Shown here piece by piece: positions 47,490-57,914 of a stretch of DNA of 64,000 nucleotides. The stretch lies in NCBI RefSeq assembly GCF_016698645.1, contig NZ_CP068047.1, positions 372,001 through 436,000 on the forward strand. The letters run 5' to 3'. The notes under the pieces are model-generated. The model had not been told where the DNA came from. It saw only the letters and a list, made by a program, of their open reading frames with translations, and did not search any database. Source of the stretch: Devosia oryziradicis (GTDB lineage: Bacteria > Pseudomonadota > Alphaproteobacteria > Rhizobiales > Devosiaceae). How positions within the stretch are numbered: the stretch's first letter is position 1; every line of letters starts with the position of its first letter. The position numbers and the translations under genes are program-made.

Positions 47490-48944
47490 CTATTCTTCGA
47501 GCATGCGCTTGAGCAGTTCGATCTCCTGCGCCAGTTCGACATCGTCCTTGATCATCTGCTCCACCTTGCGCACCGAATGGAGCACGGTGGTGTGGTCGCG
47601 GCCGCCGAAGCGCCGGCCGATTTCGGGCAGCGAGCGCGAGGTCAGCGCCTTGGCCAGGAACATGGCGATCTGGCGCGGGCGCACCACGTCGCGCGACCGG
47701 CGCGCCGAGAGCAGTTCGTTGCGCGGCACCTTGTAGTGGCGCGAGACGATCTTGAGGATGTCCTCGATGCGGACGCGACGGGCCTCGCGCGACCGGATCA
47801 GGTCACCCAGGGTCTTTTCGGCCAGCGGCACGGTGATCAGTTCACCGGTCAGCTGGTTGGCGGCGACCAGGCGGTTGACCGCGCCATCGAGGTCGCGGCC
47901 ATGGCTCACCACGGCGCGGGCGACATAGTCGATGACGGGGGCGGGGAAGTGCATGCCGTAGCGGGCGGCCGACTGCTCGGCGCGACGCTGCACGATGGCC
48001 TTGCGCAGATCGAGATCGAAGCCCGAGATCGGGACCACCAGACCCCCCGAAAGCCGCGAGCGAATGCGCTCGTCGAGCATTTCGAGATCGCGGGGCGGCG
48101 CATCGCCGGCCACGACCACCTGCTTGGCGCCGGTCAGGAGCGTCCCCAGCGTGTGTCCGAATTCGGTGGCCGACTTGCCCTGCAGGAACTGCATGTCGTC
48201 GATCAGCAGGAGGTCGACGCGGCGAAGCCAATCCTTGAAGCCGAGCGCGGACTGGCGCTGCACGGCGGCAATGAAATGGTACATGAAGTGGTCGGCCGTC
48301 AGATAGACGATGTTCTTGGTCGGATCGGCCTGCTGCACCTGGTGCGCGATGGCATTGAGCAGGTGCGACTTGCCCAGCCCGACGGTGGAATGGATATAGA
48401 CCGGATTGAAGGTCACGGTGTTGTTGGTGACCGCCTGGGCGATCTGCTTGGCCACGCCCAGCGCCATTTCATTGGCGTCGCCGGGGACGAAGCTGTCGAA
48501 GGTCATGCGCGGATCGATGGCGCTGCCGGCCAGGGCATCGCCCTTGGCGGCGGAATTGTCGCGCACCAGGCGCGGCTGGGAGACCTGCTGGGCAACCGGA
48601 GCGACGATGGGGCTGGCCGCTTCGCTGGGGGCGACCGGCTCGGCGGCCACCGGGGTCAGACGCGGACGGGCCTGGCCGTTGACGCGCAGCGTCACCTGGA
48701 TGCGCGACACCTCCTCGGCATCCTGGCGGAAGGCTTCCAGGATCCGGTCGGCATAGTTGGACTGCACCCATGAACAGAGGAAGCGGGTGGGGGCGCTCAG
48801 ATGCACCACGTCCTCGACGATCTCCTCGAGCTCGAGGCGGGCAAACCAGGAGGCAAACACATCCTCGCCGACCGCGGCCTTGAGACGGGCGCGCACCCTG
48901 GTCCAGAGTTCGCGCTGGCCTTCGGAAGCGTCGGAGGAAATCAT
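47490..48944 (-). CDS. dnaA: Chromosomal replication initiator DnaA
   Basis: A 484-residue initiator: domain [24 protein letters not shown], a Pro/Ala-rich linker, AAA+ domain with Walker [14 protein letters not shown], Walker [14 protein letters not shown] and sensor/arginine-finger [10 protein letters not shown], and domain IV with the DnaA-box-binding signature [17 protein letters not shown] chose the ATG at 48944 (MISSDASEG); ATGs at 48968 and 49034 are in frame and cannot be excluded, as no start has a strong ribosome site. First gene of the replication cluster. Confidence 0.95.
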   Translation of the reverse strand: MISSDASEGQRELWTRVRARLKAAVGEDVFASWFARLELEEIVEDVVHLSAPTRFLCSWVQSNYADRILEAFRQDAEEVSRIQVTLRVNGQARPRLTPVAAEPVAPSEAASPIVAPVAQQVSQPRLVRDNSAAKGDALAGSAIDPRMTFDSFVPGDANEMALGVAKQIAQAVTNNTVTFNPVYIHSTVGLGKSHLLNAIAHQVQQADPTKNIVYLTADHFMYHFIAAVQRQSALGFKDWLRRVDLLLIDDMQFLQGKSATEFGHTLGTLLTGAKQVVVAGDAPPRDLEMLDERIRSRLSGGLVVPISGFDLDLRKAIVQRRAEQSAARYGMHFPAPVIDYVARAVVSHGRDLDGAVNRLVAANQLTGELITVPLAEKTLGDLIRSREARRVRIEDILKIVSRHYKVPRNELLSARRSRDVVRPRQIAMFLAKALTSRSLPEIGRRFGGRDHTTVLHSVRKVEQMIKDDVELAQEIELLKRMLEE

Positions 48945-49288
48945 GACAGGTTTTTCGCCTTTGATCATCGGGAGTGAGGAAGAGGGATTGGTCTGGCTCC
49001 AATCGTCCCTTCCTGCGGTTACCTGTCGCATCATCGTGAATTGCCCCATTTCTGTTCGATCCGCCCGGCCCGCAAAGCTCGGACGGCGTTTGTCTGCCCT
49101 GATGTCGCCTGGTCGATGGAGGGAGATCCCCCGGCCATGGCTTCGCCGCCGGCGCCCGTTCGAGCGGACGCACTTTCTCGATCCGGTGCTTGCCACCGGC
49201 TTGAAAACCTAGTCTTGTCGTGAACCCGCCCCGGCTATGCCGAAGGGCTTTGATGAACCGCGACGGTCTCGATCGGACCGGCCGCTAA

Positions 49289-49304
49289 CCTTGCTGCCAA
49301 CACA
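49289..49304. repeat. 16-bp direct repeat, copy 1
   Basis: CCTTGCTGCCAACACA, identical to 49659-49674, 370 bp apart upstream of dnaA. The flanks differ. Confidence 0.8.
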
Positions 49305-49462
49305 ACCTCTACCGAATAAAACTTCCCCGGCCTTGTGCCGAAAAGCTGAAACCCAAGCCCCGAATTTGACCCCGTCGACCGCGCCTGAACACTCGTTTCT
49401 GGTGTCCATTTTCCCGGCTGACGAGATTACTTTAGAGGGACGATTTTGGCCCCGCAACCGTG

Positions 49463-49716
49463 GAATCTGTAAAATGGGGGCTTGACTCCGAGGATGTCAT
49501 TTTCGCCTTCCCAGCCCCGCCAAAGTCCCTCAAAGCAAGCGCCTGTGACTCAACGCAGATTCGAATCCTTAACCTCTACAACGGGGTAAAAATTTTATTT
49601 CCACGGCGCCCGGACTTTCCCGAAAAAGTCCGTAATGCCGCAAAGGGAAGAACCGCACCCTTGCTGCCAACACACTGGCGGCAAAGAGAAAAACCCAATA
49701 TCGAGGATGCGGACTC
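49463..49716. promoter_or_regulatory. Cluster of six GANTC (CcrM) methylation sites upstream of dnaA
   Basis: GANTC at 49463 (GAATC), 49484 (GACTC), 49547 (GACTC), 49558 (GATTC), 49563 (GAATC) and 49712 (GACTC). The preceding 500 bp toward dnaA has none. CcrM methylates GANTC in Alphaproteobacteria, and in Caulobacter dnaA transcription depends on the methylation state of such sites. Confidence 0.7.
49659..49674. repeat. 16-bp direct repeat, copy 2
   Basis: CCTTGCTGCCAACACA, identical to 49289-49304. It lies between the GANTC sites at 49563 and 49712. Confidence 0.8.
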
Positions 49717-49785
49717 ACCTGTCACCGAAGCGTCACCGCGAAGACACGAAGCCGTCATCGCGGAAAACAATGCCCAACTACCATA

Positions 49786-49813
49786 AAAAGAAAAAGGGCT
49801 CCCGCGGGAGCCC
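49786..49813 (-). terminator. Terminator after rpsT
   Basis: On the minus strand GGGCTCCC-GC-GGGAGCCC is followed by TTTTTC and TTTTT. It lies 49 bp beyond the rpsT stop. Confidence 0.92.
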
Positions 49814-49862
49814 GTATTCATCGTTCTGGCGTCGTCCTTGCAGACGGGGCGCCGGGCAGCGA

Positions 49863-50129
49863 TCAGACGCTTAGCGCCTTGACGCGGCTGTTCAGGCGGC
49901 TGACCTTGCGGGCGGCCAGGTTGGCATGGACGATGCCCTTGGTCGCAGCGCGGTTGATCTCGGGCTCGGCAGCCTTGAGGGCAGCCATGGCAACAGCGTG
50001 ATCGCCGGCAACGATGGCTTCCTCGACCTTGCGGATGAAGGTGCGCACGCGCGAACGACGCGACTTGTTGACCGCGGTACGGGCAGCGATCTTGCGGGTA
50101 GCCTTCTTGGCTGACGGCGTATTGGCCAT
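49863..50129 (-). CDS. rpsT: 30S ribosomal protein S20
   Basis: An 88-residue, strongly basic protein beginning [20 protein letters not shown], with [19 protein letters not shown] and [17 protein letters not shown] at the end, the standard S20 pattern. It binds 16S rRNA. The ATG at 50129 is preceded by AGAGGA; the extension upstream is rejected. Single-gene unit between mutM and dnaA, as in many Hyphomicrobiales. Confidence 0.97.
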   Translation of the reverse strand: MANTPSAKKATRKIAARTAVNKSRRSRVRTFIRKVEEAIVAGDHAVAMAALKAAEPEINRAATKGIVHANLAARKVSRLNSRVKALSV

Positions 50130-50299
50130 AACGGTCCTCTTGGCGTCCAACCGGCCGTTTGCACGCGTGTCGCGCAGCAGGCGTCCGGGATGAAATGAAA
50201 TCGGCGGCAAACGACAGCCGCCAAGTTGCGCGGTCTATAGGGGAAGTCAGGGGGAGCGTCAACTGGATTCAGGGGGGGGTGGGCACGCAGCCGCCGCAA

Positions 50300-50412
50300 C
50301 CTCCGCGCGGCACCTCCTCCTCGACGGGGGAGGTTGGGAGGGGGTGTCGAGAGCCCGAATATCGGGGCCAAACCCCCAACCCTTGATCCCTCCCCGCAAG
50401 GGGGAGGGTGTC
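50300..50412. repeat. G/C-tract imperfect inverted repeat between rpsT and mutM
   Basis: GGGGGAGGTTGGGAGGGGG is mirrored by CCCCCAACCC and followed by CCTCCCCGCAAGGGGGAGGG. It is probably an intergenic repeat and/or mutM terminator; the runs of G could also form other structures. Confidence 0.55.
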
Positions 50413-50422
50413 GACTGCAAAT

Positions 50423-51310
50423 TCAAGGCGCCTTCTGGCACACCGGGCAGAAAAACGTCGACCGCCCCGACTGCACGATCCTCTCTACCGTCCCCTTGCA
50501 CAGCGGCGTCGGGCAGGGCTCGCCTTCCCGGTCATAGACGGCAAAACGGTGCTGGAAATAGCCCGAGCCGCCTTCTGCGTTGCGGAAGTCGCGCAGGGTG
50601 GAGCCGCCCACCTCGATGGCTTCGACCAGCACCTGCCGCACCGCGTGGGCCAGGTCTTCCAGCGCCGCCTTGGGCTTTCCCCTCGCCGTTACCAGCGTGC
50701 CTGACAGGACCGTGGGGAGGATATGGCTGCGATGCAGCGCCTCGGCGACATAGATATTGCCCAGACCCGCGACGACGCGCTGGTCGAGGAGGGCAGCCTT
50801 GATCGGCGCCTTCTTGCCCTTGAAGGCAGCGGCCATTTCCTCGGCATTGAAGTCATTGCCCAGCGGCTCGGGACCGAGACCGGCAAGATAGGGGCTCTGG
50901 GCCACATCGGCATAGAGGTCGATGAAGCCGAAGCGACGCGGATCGGCATAGATCAGGTGGCTCTTGCCGTGCTCGGGATGGGAAATGTCCCACACCATGT
51001 GATCATGCTTGGGCTCGGTACCCGGCTCGTAATAGCGGGGCGGCTTGTCGATGCCGTGTTCGGCGAAGCGCCAAGAGCCGGTCATGCCCAGGTGGCTAAG
51101 CAGGGTCTTGCCGCTCGAGAGCAGGATCAGCAGGTACTTGGCGCGGCGGCCGACCGAGACAATGGTCTGCCCTTCCAGCGCCGGCTTGAGCCCCTCCGGA
51201 AAAGGGAAGCGGAGATCCTGGCGGTTGAGCGTCACCTTGTCGATACGCGCACCGACCAGCCAGGGCTCGAGGCCGCGGCGGACGGTTTCGACCTCGGGCA
51301 GTTCGGGCAT
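50423..51310 (-). CDS. mutM: Formamidopyrimidine-DNA glycosylase
   Basis: A 295-residue base-excision enzyme removing 8-oxoguanine and ring-opened purines. [16 protein letters not shown] carries the catalytic Pro and Glu, a lysine lies in RRAKYLL, and [12 protein letters not shown] is the H2TH region. The C-terminal zinc finger has four cysteines: [12 protein letters not shown] and TFFCPVCQ. The ATG at 51310 follows AGAGGCG. Divergent from ubiE across 116 bp, an arrangement common in rhizobia. Confidence 0.96.
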   Translation of the reverse strand: MPELPEVETVRRGLEPWLVGARIDKVTLNRQDLRFPFPEGLKPALEGQTIVSVGRRAKYLLILLSSGKTLLSHLGMTGSWRFAEHGIDKPPRYYEPGTEPKHDHMVWDISHPEHGKSHLIYADPRRFGFIDLYADVAQSPYLAGLGPEPLGNDFNAEEMAAAFKGKKAPIKAALLDQRVVAGLGNIYVAEALHRSHILPTVLSGTLVTARGKPKAALEDLAHAVRQVLVEAIEVGGSTLRDFRNAEGGSGYFQHRFAVYDREGEPCPTPLCKGTVERIVQSGRSTFFCPVCQKAP

Positions 51311-51426
51311 GGTTGTCGCCTCTTTACCTGCGCGGCTTTGTGCCATGGCAAAGCCGGATTGGGTTGAATATGGTGCGCGCGATGCAAAACCGATCGCATC
51401 CATACAAAATGGACAGGGCCACCGCC

Positions 51427-52191
51427 ATGACCGACGCGCAAGAGACCACGCATTTCGGCGAGAAAATCGTGGCCATGGATGCCAAGCAGGACATGGTCAA
51501 TGCCGTGTTCCATGGCGTCGCCGACCGCTATGACCTGATGAACGACCTGATGAGCGCCGGCGTGCATCGCCTCTGGAAGGACGCCATGGTCCAGGAACTG
51601 GCGCCGCCCAAATCCGGCGCGCGGCCCTATCGGGTGCTCGACATGGCCGGGGGCACCGGCGATATCGCCGAGCGGATCATCAATGCCTCGGTGGGCTATG
51701 CCGAAGTCGTGGTCTCGGACATCAATTCGGACATGCTGCGGGTGGGGGCCGACCGGTCCAAGCGCTGGCGCTATCCGGCTCAGGCCAGTTTCGTCGAGGC
51801 CAATGCCGAAGAGCTGCCCTTCCCCGACAACAGCTTCGACGCCTATACGATCGCCTTCGGCATCCGCAACGTGCCGCGCATCCAGAAGGCGCTCAACGAA
51901 GCCCATCGCGTGCTCAAGCGCGGCGGCCGCATCCTGGTGCTGGAATTTTCGCAGGTCGACGTGCCGGGCTTCGACGCCGTCTACAAGCTCTATTCGGACC
52001 GCGTCATTCCACCGATGGGCAAGCTGGTGACGGGCGATGCGCAGCCCTACCAGTATTTCATCGAGTCGATCCGCAAATTCCCGGCGCCCCCCGCTTTCGA
52101 GGGCATGCTGGGCCAGGCCGGCTTCAAGCGCGTCAAGCACACCAGCATGACGGGCAATATCGCCACGCTGTTCTCCGGGTGGAAGATTTAG
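51427..52191 (+). CDS. ubiE: Ubiquinone/menaquinone C-methyltransferase UbiE
   Basis: A 254-residue SAM-dependent methyltransferase: [32 protein letters not shown], the SAM site [14 protein letters not shown], and [20 protein letters not shown]. It performs C-methylation in ubiquinone synthesis. Several ATGs lie upstream in frame (51370, 51382, 51409); 51427 gives the usual length. Followed 4 bp later by ubiB. Confidence 0.95.
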   Translation: MTDAQETTHFGEKIVAMDAKQDMVNAVFHGVADRYDLMNDLMSAGVHRLWKDAMVQELAPPKSGARPYRVLDMAGGTGDIAERIINASVGYAEVVVSDINSDMLRVGADRSKRWRYPAQASFVEANAEELPFPDNSFDAYTIAFGIRNVPRIQKALNEAHRVLKRGGRILVLEFSQVDVPGFDAVYKLYSDRVIPPMGKLVTGDAQPYQYFIESIRKFPAPPAFEGMLGQAGFKRVKHTSMTGNIATLFSGWKI

Positions 52192-52195
52192 CCCG

Positions 52196-53752
52196 ATGAC
52201 CCTCTCCGCCTATTTCCGCCTGATCCGGGCCGGCTATGTGCTGGCCCGCGAGGGGGCGTTGTCGATCCCGGGGGAACTGCCGCCGGCGCTAGCACCGCTG
52301 CGCCTGGGCATCTGGCTGGGGCGGCTGGTGGAGCGGCCGAGCGTGCGTCGGACGGGCCATGTCGAACGCCTCAACAAGGCGCTCAACCGGCTCGGGCCCA
52401 CCTATGTCAAGTTCGGCCAGACGCTGGCGACGCGCCCCGACGTGGTAGGGGCACAGATCGCCAATGACTTGGCGGGCCTTCAGGACAAGATGGAGCCGTT
52501 CGACCCGGCTTTGGTGCCCGGCATTCTCGCCGCGGCGCTGGGCGGCAAGGCGAGCGAGCTGACCGAGCTTTCGCCGCCGGTGGCGGCAGCATCGATCGCC
52601 CAGGTGCACAAGGCGCGCCTGAGGCCGGCAACCGGCCTGCCGCGCACGGTCGCGGTCAAAGTGCTGCGGCCCGGCGTCGAGACGCGCTTCCGCTCCGATA
52701 TCGAGAGCTTCTATGCTGCGGCGCGGCTGGCCGAGGGGCTGGTGCGCTCGACGCGCCGGCTGCGTCCGACCGAGGTCGTCGAGACCCTCGATCGCTCGGC
52801 AAGGCTGGAGCTGGACCTGCGGCTCGAGGCGGCGTCGATTTCCGAGATGGCCGAGAACATCAAGGATGATACCGGCTTCATCATCCCCACGGTCAGCTGG
52901 GACCATGTGGCGCAGAATGTGCTGACCACCAGTTGGGTCGATGGCATTCCCATCCGCGACCATGCGGCGCTGGATGCGGCCGGGGTCGATCGCCGGGCGC
53001 TGGCAGCCAAGCTGCTGCAGAGTTTCCTCCGGCACGCCATCCGCGACGGCTTCTTCCATGCCGACATGCATCCGGGCAACCTGTTCGCCGATCCGAAAAC
53101 CGGGGACGTCGTGGCGGTGGATTTCGGCATCATGGGCCGCATCAACCGCAAGGAGCGGCGCTTCCTGGCCGACATCCTCTACGGCTTCATCACCCGCAAC
53201 TACCGGCTGGTGGCCGAGCGCCATTTCGATATCGGCTATGTGCCCAAGGACCAGTCGGTGGACGATTTCGCCCTGGCAATCCGCTCCATCGGCGAGCCGC
53301 TGCATGGCCGGACGGCGGCCGATATTTCCATGGCCAAGGTGCTCGGGCAGCTGTTCGCCATTACCGACCTCTTCTCCATGCAGACGCGACCCGAACTGGT
53401 GCTGCTGCAGAAGTCCATGGTGTTGGTCGAGGGCGTTGCCCGCGCGCTCGATCCGGACCTCGACATCTGGACCGTGGCGGAACCCGTGGTGGCCGACTGG
53501 CTGCGCAAGGAGGCCGGGCCGATGGGCCGAATCGATGACCTCAAGGACCATTTCAAGGTTGCGGCGGAAGCCGCCGGACGCCTGCCGGTGATCGTCGCAC
53601 AGGCCGAGCTGGCGCTGTCCGACTACCATGCCGGCAAGATGCGGCCGCGCCGGGATCGGCTGATGCGCTGGGCACTTCTTGGGCTGATCGGCGTTACCGG
53701 CCTGACCATGCTGACCTTGCTCTATCGCCTGCTGACGATGCCCTCCTGGTAA
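52196..53752 (+). CDS. ubiB: Ubiquinone biosynthesis kinase-like protein UbiB
   Basis: A 518-residue atypical kinase/ATPase: the KxGQ motif in [13 protein letters not shown], the A-rich loop [25 protein letters not shown], and the [10 protein letters not shown] catalytic loop with [10 protein letters not shown]. Two membrane helices are at the C-terminus (about 490-512). UbiB assists extraction or handling of ubiquinone intermediates. Co-transcribed with ubiE. The next gene in many Hyphomicrobiales is coaBC, which is absent here. Confidence 0.95.
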   Translation: MTLSAYFRLIRAGYVLAREGALSIPGELPPALAPLRLGIWLGRLVERPSVRRTGHVERLNKALNRLGPTYVKFGQTLATRPDVVGAQIANDLAGLQDKMEPFDPALVPGILAAALGGKASELTELSPPVAAASIAQVHKARLRPATGLPRTVAVKVLRPGVETRFRSDIESFYAAARLAEGLVRSTRRLRPTEVVETLDRSARLELDLRLEAASISEMAENIKDDTGFIIPTVSWDHVAQNVLTTSWVDGIPIRDHAALDAAGVDRRALAAKLLQSFLRHAIRDGFFHADMHPGNLFADPKTGDVVAVDFGIMGRINRKERRFLADILYGFITRNYRLVAERHFDIGYVPKDQSVDDFALAIRSIGEPLHGRTAADISMAKVLGQLFAITDLFSMQTRPELVLLQKSMVLVEGVARALDPDLDIWTVAEPVVADWLRKEAGPMGRIDDLKDHFKVAAEAAGRLPVIVAQAELALSDYHAGKMRPRRDRLMRWALLGLIGVTGLTMLTLLYRLLTMPSW

Positions 53753-53856
53753 GGAGCCGCTTGCCGTTTCAATGGCTTAGCCATAGATTGCGGCGCAACG
53801 GCCTCGCCTGCGGCATGGCCTTGAGCTTGGCGACAAGCGACGGAGGCGTCCGTTCC

Positions 53857-54315
53857 ATGGTCGGTAGCATAGCCATAAAGCTGGTCTGGCTCGCCCATGG
53901 CGAGGGCCTGGCCCTGCCCCGGCAGCAGACTCCGGGCTCGGCCGGACTTGACCTGATGGCGGCCCTGGGCCCCGATGAGGTGATCGAGATCACCCCAGGC
54001 GGCGTTGCCATGATCCCCACCGGTTTTGCCATCGCATTGCCACTGGGCTACGAGGCGCAGATCCGCCCGCGATCGGGGCTGGCGGCCAGGCACGGCGTTA
54101 CCGTGCTCAATTCGCCCGGCACCGTGGATCCGGACTATCGGGGCGAGGTCAAGGTCATGCTGATCAACCATGGGTCTGCGCCCTTTGCGGTGCGCCGTGG
54201 CGAGCGCATTGCGCAAATGGTGGTGGCGCCGGTCAGCCAGGTGGTGTTCGAGGAAGTGGAGGGGCTTGATGAAACCGAACGCGGCATGGGCGGGCATGGC
54301 TCGACTGGGCGCTAG
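53857..54315 (+). CDS. dut: dUTP diphosphatase
   Basis: A 152-residue dUTPase with the five motifs: [42 protein letters not shown] and the C-terminal GMGGHGSTG arm. It hydrolyses dUTP to dUMP, preventing uracil incorporation. The ATG at 53857 follows GGAGG; a longer in-frame start at 53761 adds 32 residues with no family match. 104 bp separate it from ubiB. Confidence 0.95.
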   Translation: MVGSIAIKLVWLAHGEGLALPRQQTPGSAGLDLMAALGPDEVIEITPGGVAMIPTGFAIALPLGYEAQIRPRSGLAARHGVTVLNSPGTVDPDYRGEVKVMLINHGSAPFAVRRGERIAQMVVAPVSQVVFEEVEGLDETERGMGGHGSTGR

Positions 54316-55012
54316 CGCGCTGGCGATCCTGGCGCTGGCAAGCCCGGCGCTGGCGGGCGACCGCGCGCTGATCGACATCATCGGCTATTCGGAAAGCGGG
54401 CAGTATTTCGCCTTCGAGGAGTTCGGCGTCCAGGACGGGTCGGGCTTTGCCTATTCGAGCATCTACATCATCGACCTGCACACCGACTCCTGGGTCGTGG
54501 GCTCGCCGTTCCGCGAACAGGCCGATGACGAGGGCGTGTCGCTGAGCCAGATCCGGGCGGAAGTGCAGCTACAGGCAGCGCCAGACCTGGCGGGTTTCGG
54601 CATCGACGTGCCGGCCGAATATGCGGCGCTGATCGGGGATGGCGCGCCCGGCACGGACGGGCAGGCGCTGCGCTTCGGCTCGCCCGGCTACGAACCCGGC
54701 AACGTGTCAGGCGATTACGAATTGCGGCTCACCACCTTTGCCACGACGGCAGCAGCGCCCTGCGCCGAATGGTTCTCGGTCGACCCCAAGGGCTACCAGT
54801 TGGTCGTGGCGGACGGGGACAGCGAGCGTCTCATCCATCGCGATGGCGCCCTGCCCCGCTCGCGCGGCTGTCCCGTCACTTACCGGCTCTACGGCGTGAC
54901 GCTGCCTTTCAATGCGGGCTCGGCGAGCGATGCGGTCGCGTTGATCTCGGTCTATCCCGGCGGTTTTGAAGGACCCAATCGCCGCTTCATCGCGGTGCCG
55001 CTTGGCCTCTGA
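54269..55012 (+). CDS. DUF2259 exported protein
   Basis: A 247-residue protein with a signal peptide ([17 protein letters not shown]) and the DUF2259 pattern: [35 protein letters not shown] near the start and the late [18 protein letters not shown]. Exported, function unknown; common in rhizobia next to dut. The ATG at 54269 overlaps dut by 47 bp, behind GGAGGGG; an ATG at 54296 is an alternative. Confidence 0.85.
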   Translation: MKPNAAWAGMARLGASALAILALASPALAGDRALIDIIGYSESGQYFAFEEFGVQDGSGFAYSSIYIIDLHTDSWVVGSPFREQADDEGVSLSQIRAEVQLQAAPDLAGFGIDVPAEYAALIGDGAPGTDGQALRFGSPGYEPGNVSGDYELRLTTFATTAAAPCAEWFSVDPKGYQLVVADGDSERLIHRDGALPRSRGCPVTYRLYGVTLPFNAGSASDAVALISVYPGGFEGPNRRFIAVPLGL

Positions 55013-55775
55013 CCCGCTCTCGCCCGAGGAGACCCGCCGCTATGCCCGCCACCTGGTGCTCAAGGGCATGGGTGGCGCCGGCCAGCAGGCGCTCAAGCGG
55101 GCGCGGATGCTGGTGGTCGGCGCAGGCGGGTTGGGCAGCCCGGTCGTGGCCTATCTCGCCGGCGCGGGCGTGGGCAGGCTGGGCATTGTCGACCATGACA
55201 CGGTGTCGCTTTCCAACCTGCAGCGGCAGGTGATCCATACCGAGATCGGCGCCAGCAAGGCCGCCAGCGCTGGGCGCTTCGCCCACGCGCTCAACCCGCA
55301 TGTCGAGACCGTCGTTCATGCCCTCCGGCTCGAGGCCGGCAATGTCGCCGAACTGGTGGGCCGGTACGACCTGGTGCTCGATGGCACAGACAACCTCGCC
55401 ACGCGCCGCATCGTGGCCGCCAGTTGCCAGACCCTGGGCCTACCCCTGGTGTCGGGCGCGGTCTCGATGTTCGACGGCCAGGTGACCGTATTTGCTCCCG
55501 GCGGCCCGCACTTTGCCGATCTCTATCCCGACGAAGCCGATGATGCCGACCTGCCCAGTTGCGAGGCCACCGGCATTTTGGGGCCATTGACGGGCGTCAT
55601 CGGTACGCTGATGGCGATGGAAGCGATCAAGCTCATCACAGGGATCGGCGAGCCGTTGATCGGCCGGGTGCTGACTTATGACGGCAAGGGCGGAAGGTTC
55701 AGCGAGTTTTCGTACGAAGGGACTGGGCTTCCCTCCCAAATTCTCCCACCCACCAGCCGTCACCCTCGGGCTTGA
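55002..55775 (+). CDS. ThiF/MoeB/HesA family adenylyltransferase (E1-like)
   Basis: A ~257-residue protein: SPEETRRYARHLVLKGMGGAGQQALKRA, the nucleotide site VVGAGGLGSPVVAYLAGAGVG, DHDTVSLSNLQRQVIH, VLDGTDNLATR and CEATGILGPLTGVIGT. These match MoeB/ThiF enzymes that adenylate MoaD/ThiS C-termini. The usual CxxC zinc pairs and a rhodanese domain are absent. The start is probably the TTG at 55002, overlapping the DUF2259 gene. The last six residues are encoded by a palindromic repeat that also supplies the stop. Confidence 0.85.
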   Translation: MASDPLSPEETRRYARHLVLKGMGGAGQQALKRARMLVVGAGGLGSPVVAYLAGAGVGRLGIVDHDTVSLSNLQRQVIHTEIGASKAASAGRFAHALNPHVETVVHALRLEAGNVAELVGRYDLVLDGTDNLATRRIVAASCQTLGLPLVSGAVSMFDGQVTVFAPGGPHFADLYPDEADDADLPSCEATGILGPLTGVIGTLMAMEAIKLITGIGEPLIGRVLTYDGKGGRFSEFSYEGTGLPSQILPPTSRHPRA

Positions 55776-55850
55776 CCCGAGGGCTCTTCACTTTCAGAAG
55801 CATCGGCAAAGTGCAGTGTCCTCGGGTCAAGCCCGAGGATGACGATCGAG
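55758..55850. repeat. ~90-bp palindromic element, copy 2
   Basis: CGTCACCCTCGGGCTTGACCCGAGGG, middle, CCTCGGGTCAAGCCCGAGGATGACGATCGAG. It is inverted relative to the copy at 46128-46218. It overlaps the end of the ThiF-like gene and separates it from the convergent fabB. Confidence 0.85.
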
Positions 55851-55892
55851 TTTGGCGAGCCGCCCCGATCCCACCGGAGAGAGGGGTGGCAA

Positions 55893-57119
55893 TCAAGCGT
55901 CCGGATGCTTGAACACCAAGGCCGCGTTGGTGCCCCCGAAGCCGAAGGAGTTGGAGAGCACGACGCCCAGGTCGACATCGTCGCGGCGCTGGCGGAGGAT
56001 GGGCATGTCCTCGAAGGCGGGATCGAGCACCTCGATATTGGCGCTTTCGGCGATGAAGCGGTGCTTCATCATGAGGATCGAATAGATCGATTCATGGACG
56101 CCCGTGGCGCCCTGGCTGTGCCCGGTCAGCGACTTGGTGGCCGAAATGGGCGGGCACTTGTCCTCGTTGCCGAACAGCGCGCGGATCGCCTCGATTTCCT
56201 TGGCGTCGCCCACCGGTGTCGAGGTGGCATGCGGGTTGATGTAATCGACCTTCTGCCGCACGTTCTTGAGCGCCATGCGCATGCAGCGCTCGGCGCCTTC
56301 CCCTGATGGCGCGACCATGTCGAGCCCGTCGGAGGTGGCGCCATAGCCGATCAGTTCGGCCCAGATCCTGGCGCCGCGCGCCTTGGCATGTTCGTATTCC
56401 TCGAGCACAAGCACGCCCGCGCCACCGGAAATGACGAAACCGTCGCGCGCCGCATCGTAGCAGCGGCTGGCCTTTTCGGGCGTGCCGTTGAAGTCCGAGC
56501 TCATGGCGCCCATGGCGTCGAACAGGTCCGAAAGGGTCCAGTCGAGGTCCTCGTGACCGCCGGCAAAGACGATATCCTGCTTGCCCAGCATGATCTGTTC
56601 CATGGCATTGCCGATGCAATGCTTGGAGGTCGCGCAGGCGGCGGTGATGGTATAGTTGATGCCCTTGATGCCGAAGGGCGTGGCAAGCGTCGCCGAGGCG
56701 GTCGAGCCCATGGCCTTGGGCACGGCCAGCGGCCCGATGCGCTTGGGGCTGGTATTCTTGCGGGTGATGTCGGCGGCTTCGACGATGGTGCGGGTCGAGG
56801 CGCCGCCCGAACCCATGACGATGCCGGTCATGGGGTTGGAAATGTCGCTTTCCTCCAGGCCCGCATCGGCAATGGCCTGCTGCATGGCGAGGTAGTTCCA
56901 GGCCGCGCCCTTGCCCATGAAGCGGGTGACGCGCCGGTCGAGAATCTCGAATGGATCGAGCTGCGGGTCGCCCTTGACCTGCGAGCGGAAGCCGAGTTCG
57001 GCATAATCGGGGGCGGCGATGATGCCCGGCTTGGCTGCGCGCAGGCTCGCCGTGACCTCGTCCAGCGAATTGCCGATCGAGGAAATGATACCCATGCCGG
57101 TGACGACAACTCGTCTCAT
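55893..57119 (-). CDS. fabB: Beta-ketoacyl-ACP synthase I (FabB)
   Basis: A 408-residue condensing enzyme: [17 protein letters not shown] start, the active cysteine in [14 protein letters not shown], and the two histidines in [12 protein letters not shown] and [12 protein letters not shown]. FabB extends cis-3-decenoyl-ACP for unsaturated fatty acid synthesis. It lies 83 bp downstream of fabA on the same strand, an arrangement that marks the FabA-FabB pathway. Confidence 0.95.
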   Translation of the reverse strand: MRRVVVTGMGIISSIGNSLDEVTASLRAAKPGIIAAPDYAELGFRSQVKGDPQLDPFEILDRRVTRFMGKGAAWNYLAMQQAIADAGLEESDISNPMTGIVMGSGGASTRTIVEAADITRKNTSPKRIGPLAVPKAMGSTASATLATPFGIKGINYTITAACATSKHCIGNAMEQIMLGKQDIVFAGGHEDLDWTLSDLFDAMGAMSSDFNGTPEKASRCYDAARDGFVISGGAGVLVLEEYEHAKARGARIWAELIGYGATSDGLDMVAPSGEGAERCMRMALKNVRQKVDYINPHATSTPVGDAKEIEAIRALFGNEDKCPPISATKSLTGHSQGATGVHESIYSILMMKHRFIAESANIEVLDPAFEDMPILRQRRDDVDLGVVLSNSFGFGGTNAALVFKHPDA

Positions 57120-57202
57120 CCTTGCCTCGCTCTAGTCTTGCTCGGGCGCCATTGGGTCGGCGCCTCTTATATGGTCACGGTCGGTCGGGCCGTTAAGGCC
57201 GC

Positions 57203-57733
57203 TCAGGCAACCTGCTCGGCCTTCATCTGGGCTTCGGTAAACAGGCCAACGCGCAGATTGGCCGCTTCGTAGATCACCTTTCCGTCAGCCTTGACCCAGC
57301 CATCGGCGATACCCAGCGTCAGCCGGCCCTTCATCACGCGCTTGAGGTCGATGCCATATTCGACCAGCTTGACGTCGTCGGTCACCTGGCCGGTGAACTT
57401 GATTTCGCCGCCCAAGGCCCGGCCGCGGCCGGGCTGGCCGATCCAGCTGAGGAAGAAGCCCGTCATCTGCCACACCGCGTCCAGACCCAGGCAGCCGGGC
57501 ATTACGGGGTCGCCGATGAAATGGCACTTGAAGAACCAGAGGTCCGGGTTGACGTCTAGCTCGGCCCGGACCTCGCCCTTGCCATGGGCGCCGCCGGTTT
57601 CCGAAATGGAAGTGATGCGGTCGAACATCAGCATGGGCGGGGCCGGCAAACGGGCATCGCCCTGGCCAGGCAGTTCGCCCCGGCCGTGGGCCAGCAGTTC
57701 TTCATACCCAAATGCGCTCTGCCGTTCGGCCAT
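57203..57733 (-). CDS. fabA: 3-hydroxydecanoyl-ACP dehydratase/isomerase (FabA)
   Basis: A 176-residue hot-dog protein with the FabA catalytic histidine and helix in [20 protein letters not shown], preceded by [15 protein letters not shown]. It dehydrates and isomerises decenoyl-ACP, the committing step of anaerobic unsaturated fatty acid synthesis. Divergent from irr across ~180 bp; co-transcription with fabB is likely. Confidence 0.95.
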   Translation of the reverse strand: MAERQSAFGYEELLAHGRGELPGQGDARLPAPPMLMFDRITSISETGGAHGKGEVRAELDVNPDLWFFKCHFIGDPVMPGCLGLDAVWQMTGFFLSWIGQPGRGRALGGEIKFTGQVTDDVKLVEYGIDLKRVMKGRLTLGIADGWVKADGKVIYEAANLRVGLFTEAQMKAEQVA

Positions 57734-57914
57734 GCCTGATACCTCTGAGAACCTTCATTCGTCTCGTATAGGCGCATACCAGAGGGGTCAAGTCAGCCCC
57801 TCGTTGACCATTGCGGCCACAAACAGGGCCGCGGCGGCACTGCCGCTTGTGCGATTTTTCGACCATGGCTATAAGGAACCCCGCATTATCAGGCCTTTCC
57901 TCGACAAGGACCCA

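Larger units (their letters stand above)
48945..49784. other. Long dnaA upstream region, no gene
   Basis: About 840 bp without a convincing gene. The part nearest dnaA is open in the dnaA frame but looks non-coding. I searched by eye for DnaA boxes (TTATCCACA and one-mismatch forms) and found none, so an origin cannot be claimed. The region contains six GANTC sites at 49463-49716, a 16-bp direct repeat, a small hairpin GGACTTT/AAAGTCC near 49612-49630, and AT-rich patches such as GGTAAAAATTTTATTT (49585-49600) that suit a promoter. Confidence 0.6.

Noticed and set aside
46232..48773. Long plus-strand frames opposite dnaN and dnaA
   Set aside because: Both are antisense to unmistakable clamp and initiator genes; repeated basic and Gly-rich translations are typical of shadows.
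48945..49862. Chromosomal origin next to dnaA
   Set aside because: No DnaA boxes (TTATCCACA or close forms) could be found, and in many Alphaproteobacteria the origin is not at dnaA. Only promoter-like and methylation features are claimed.
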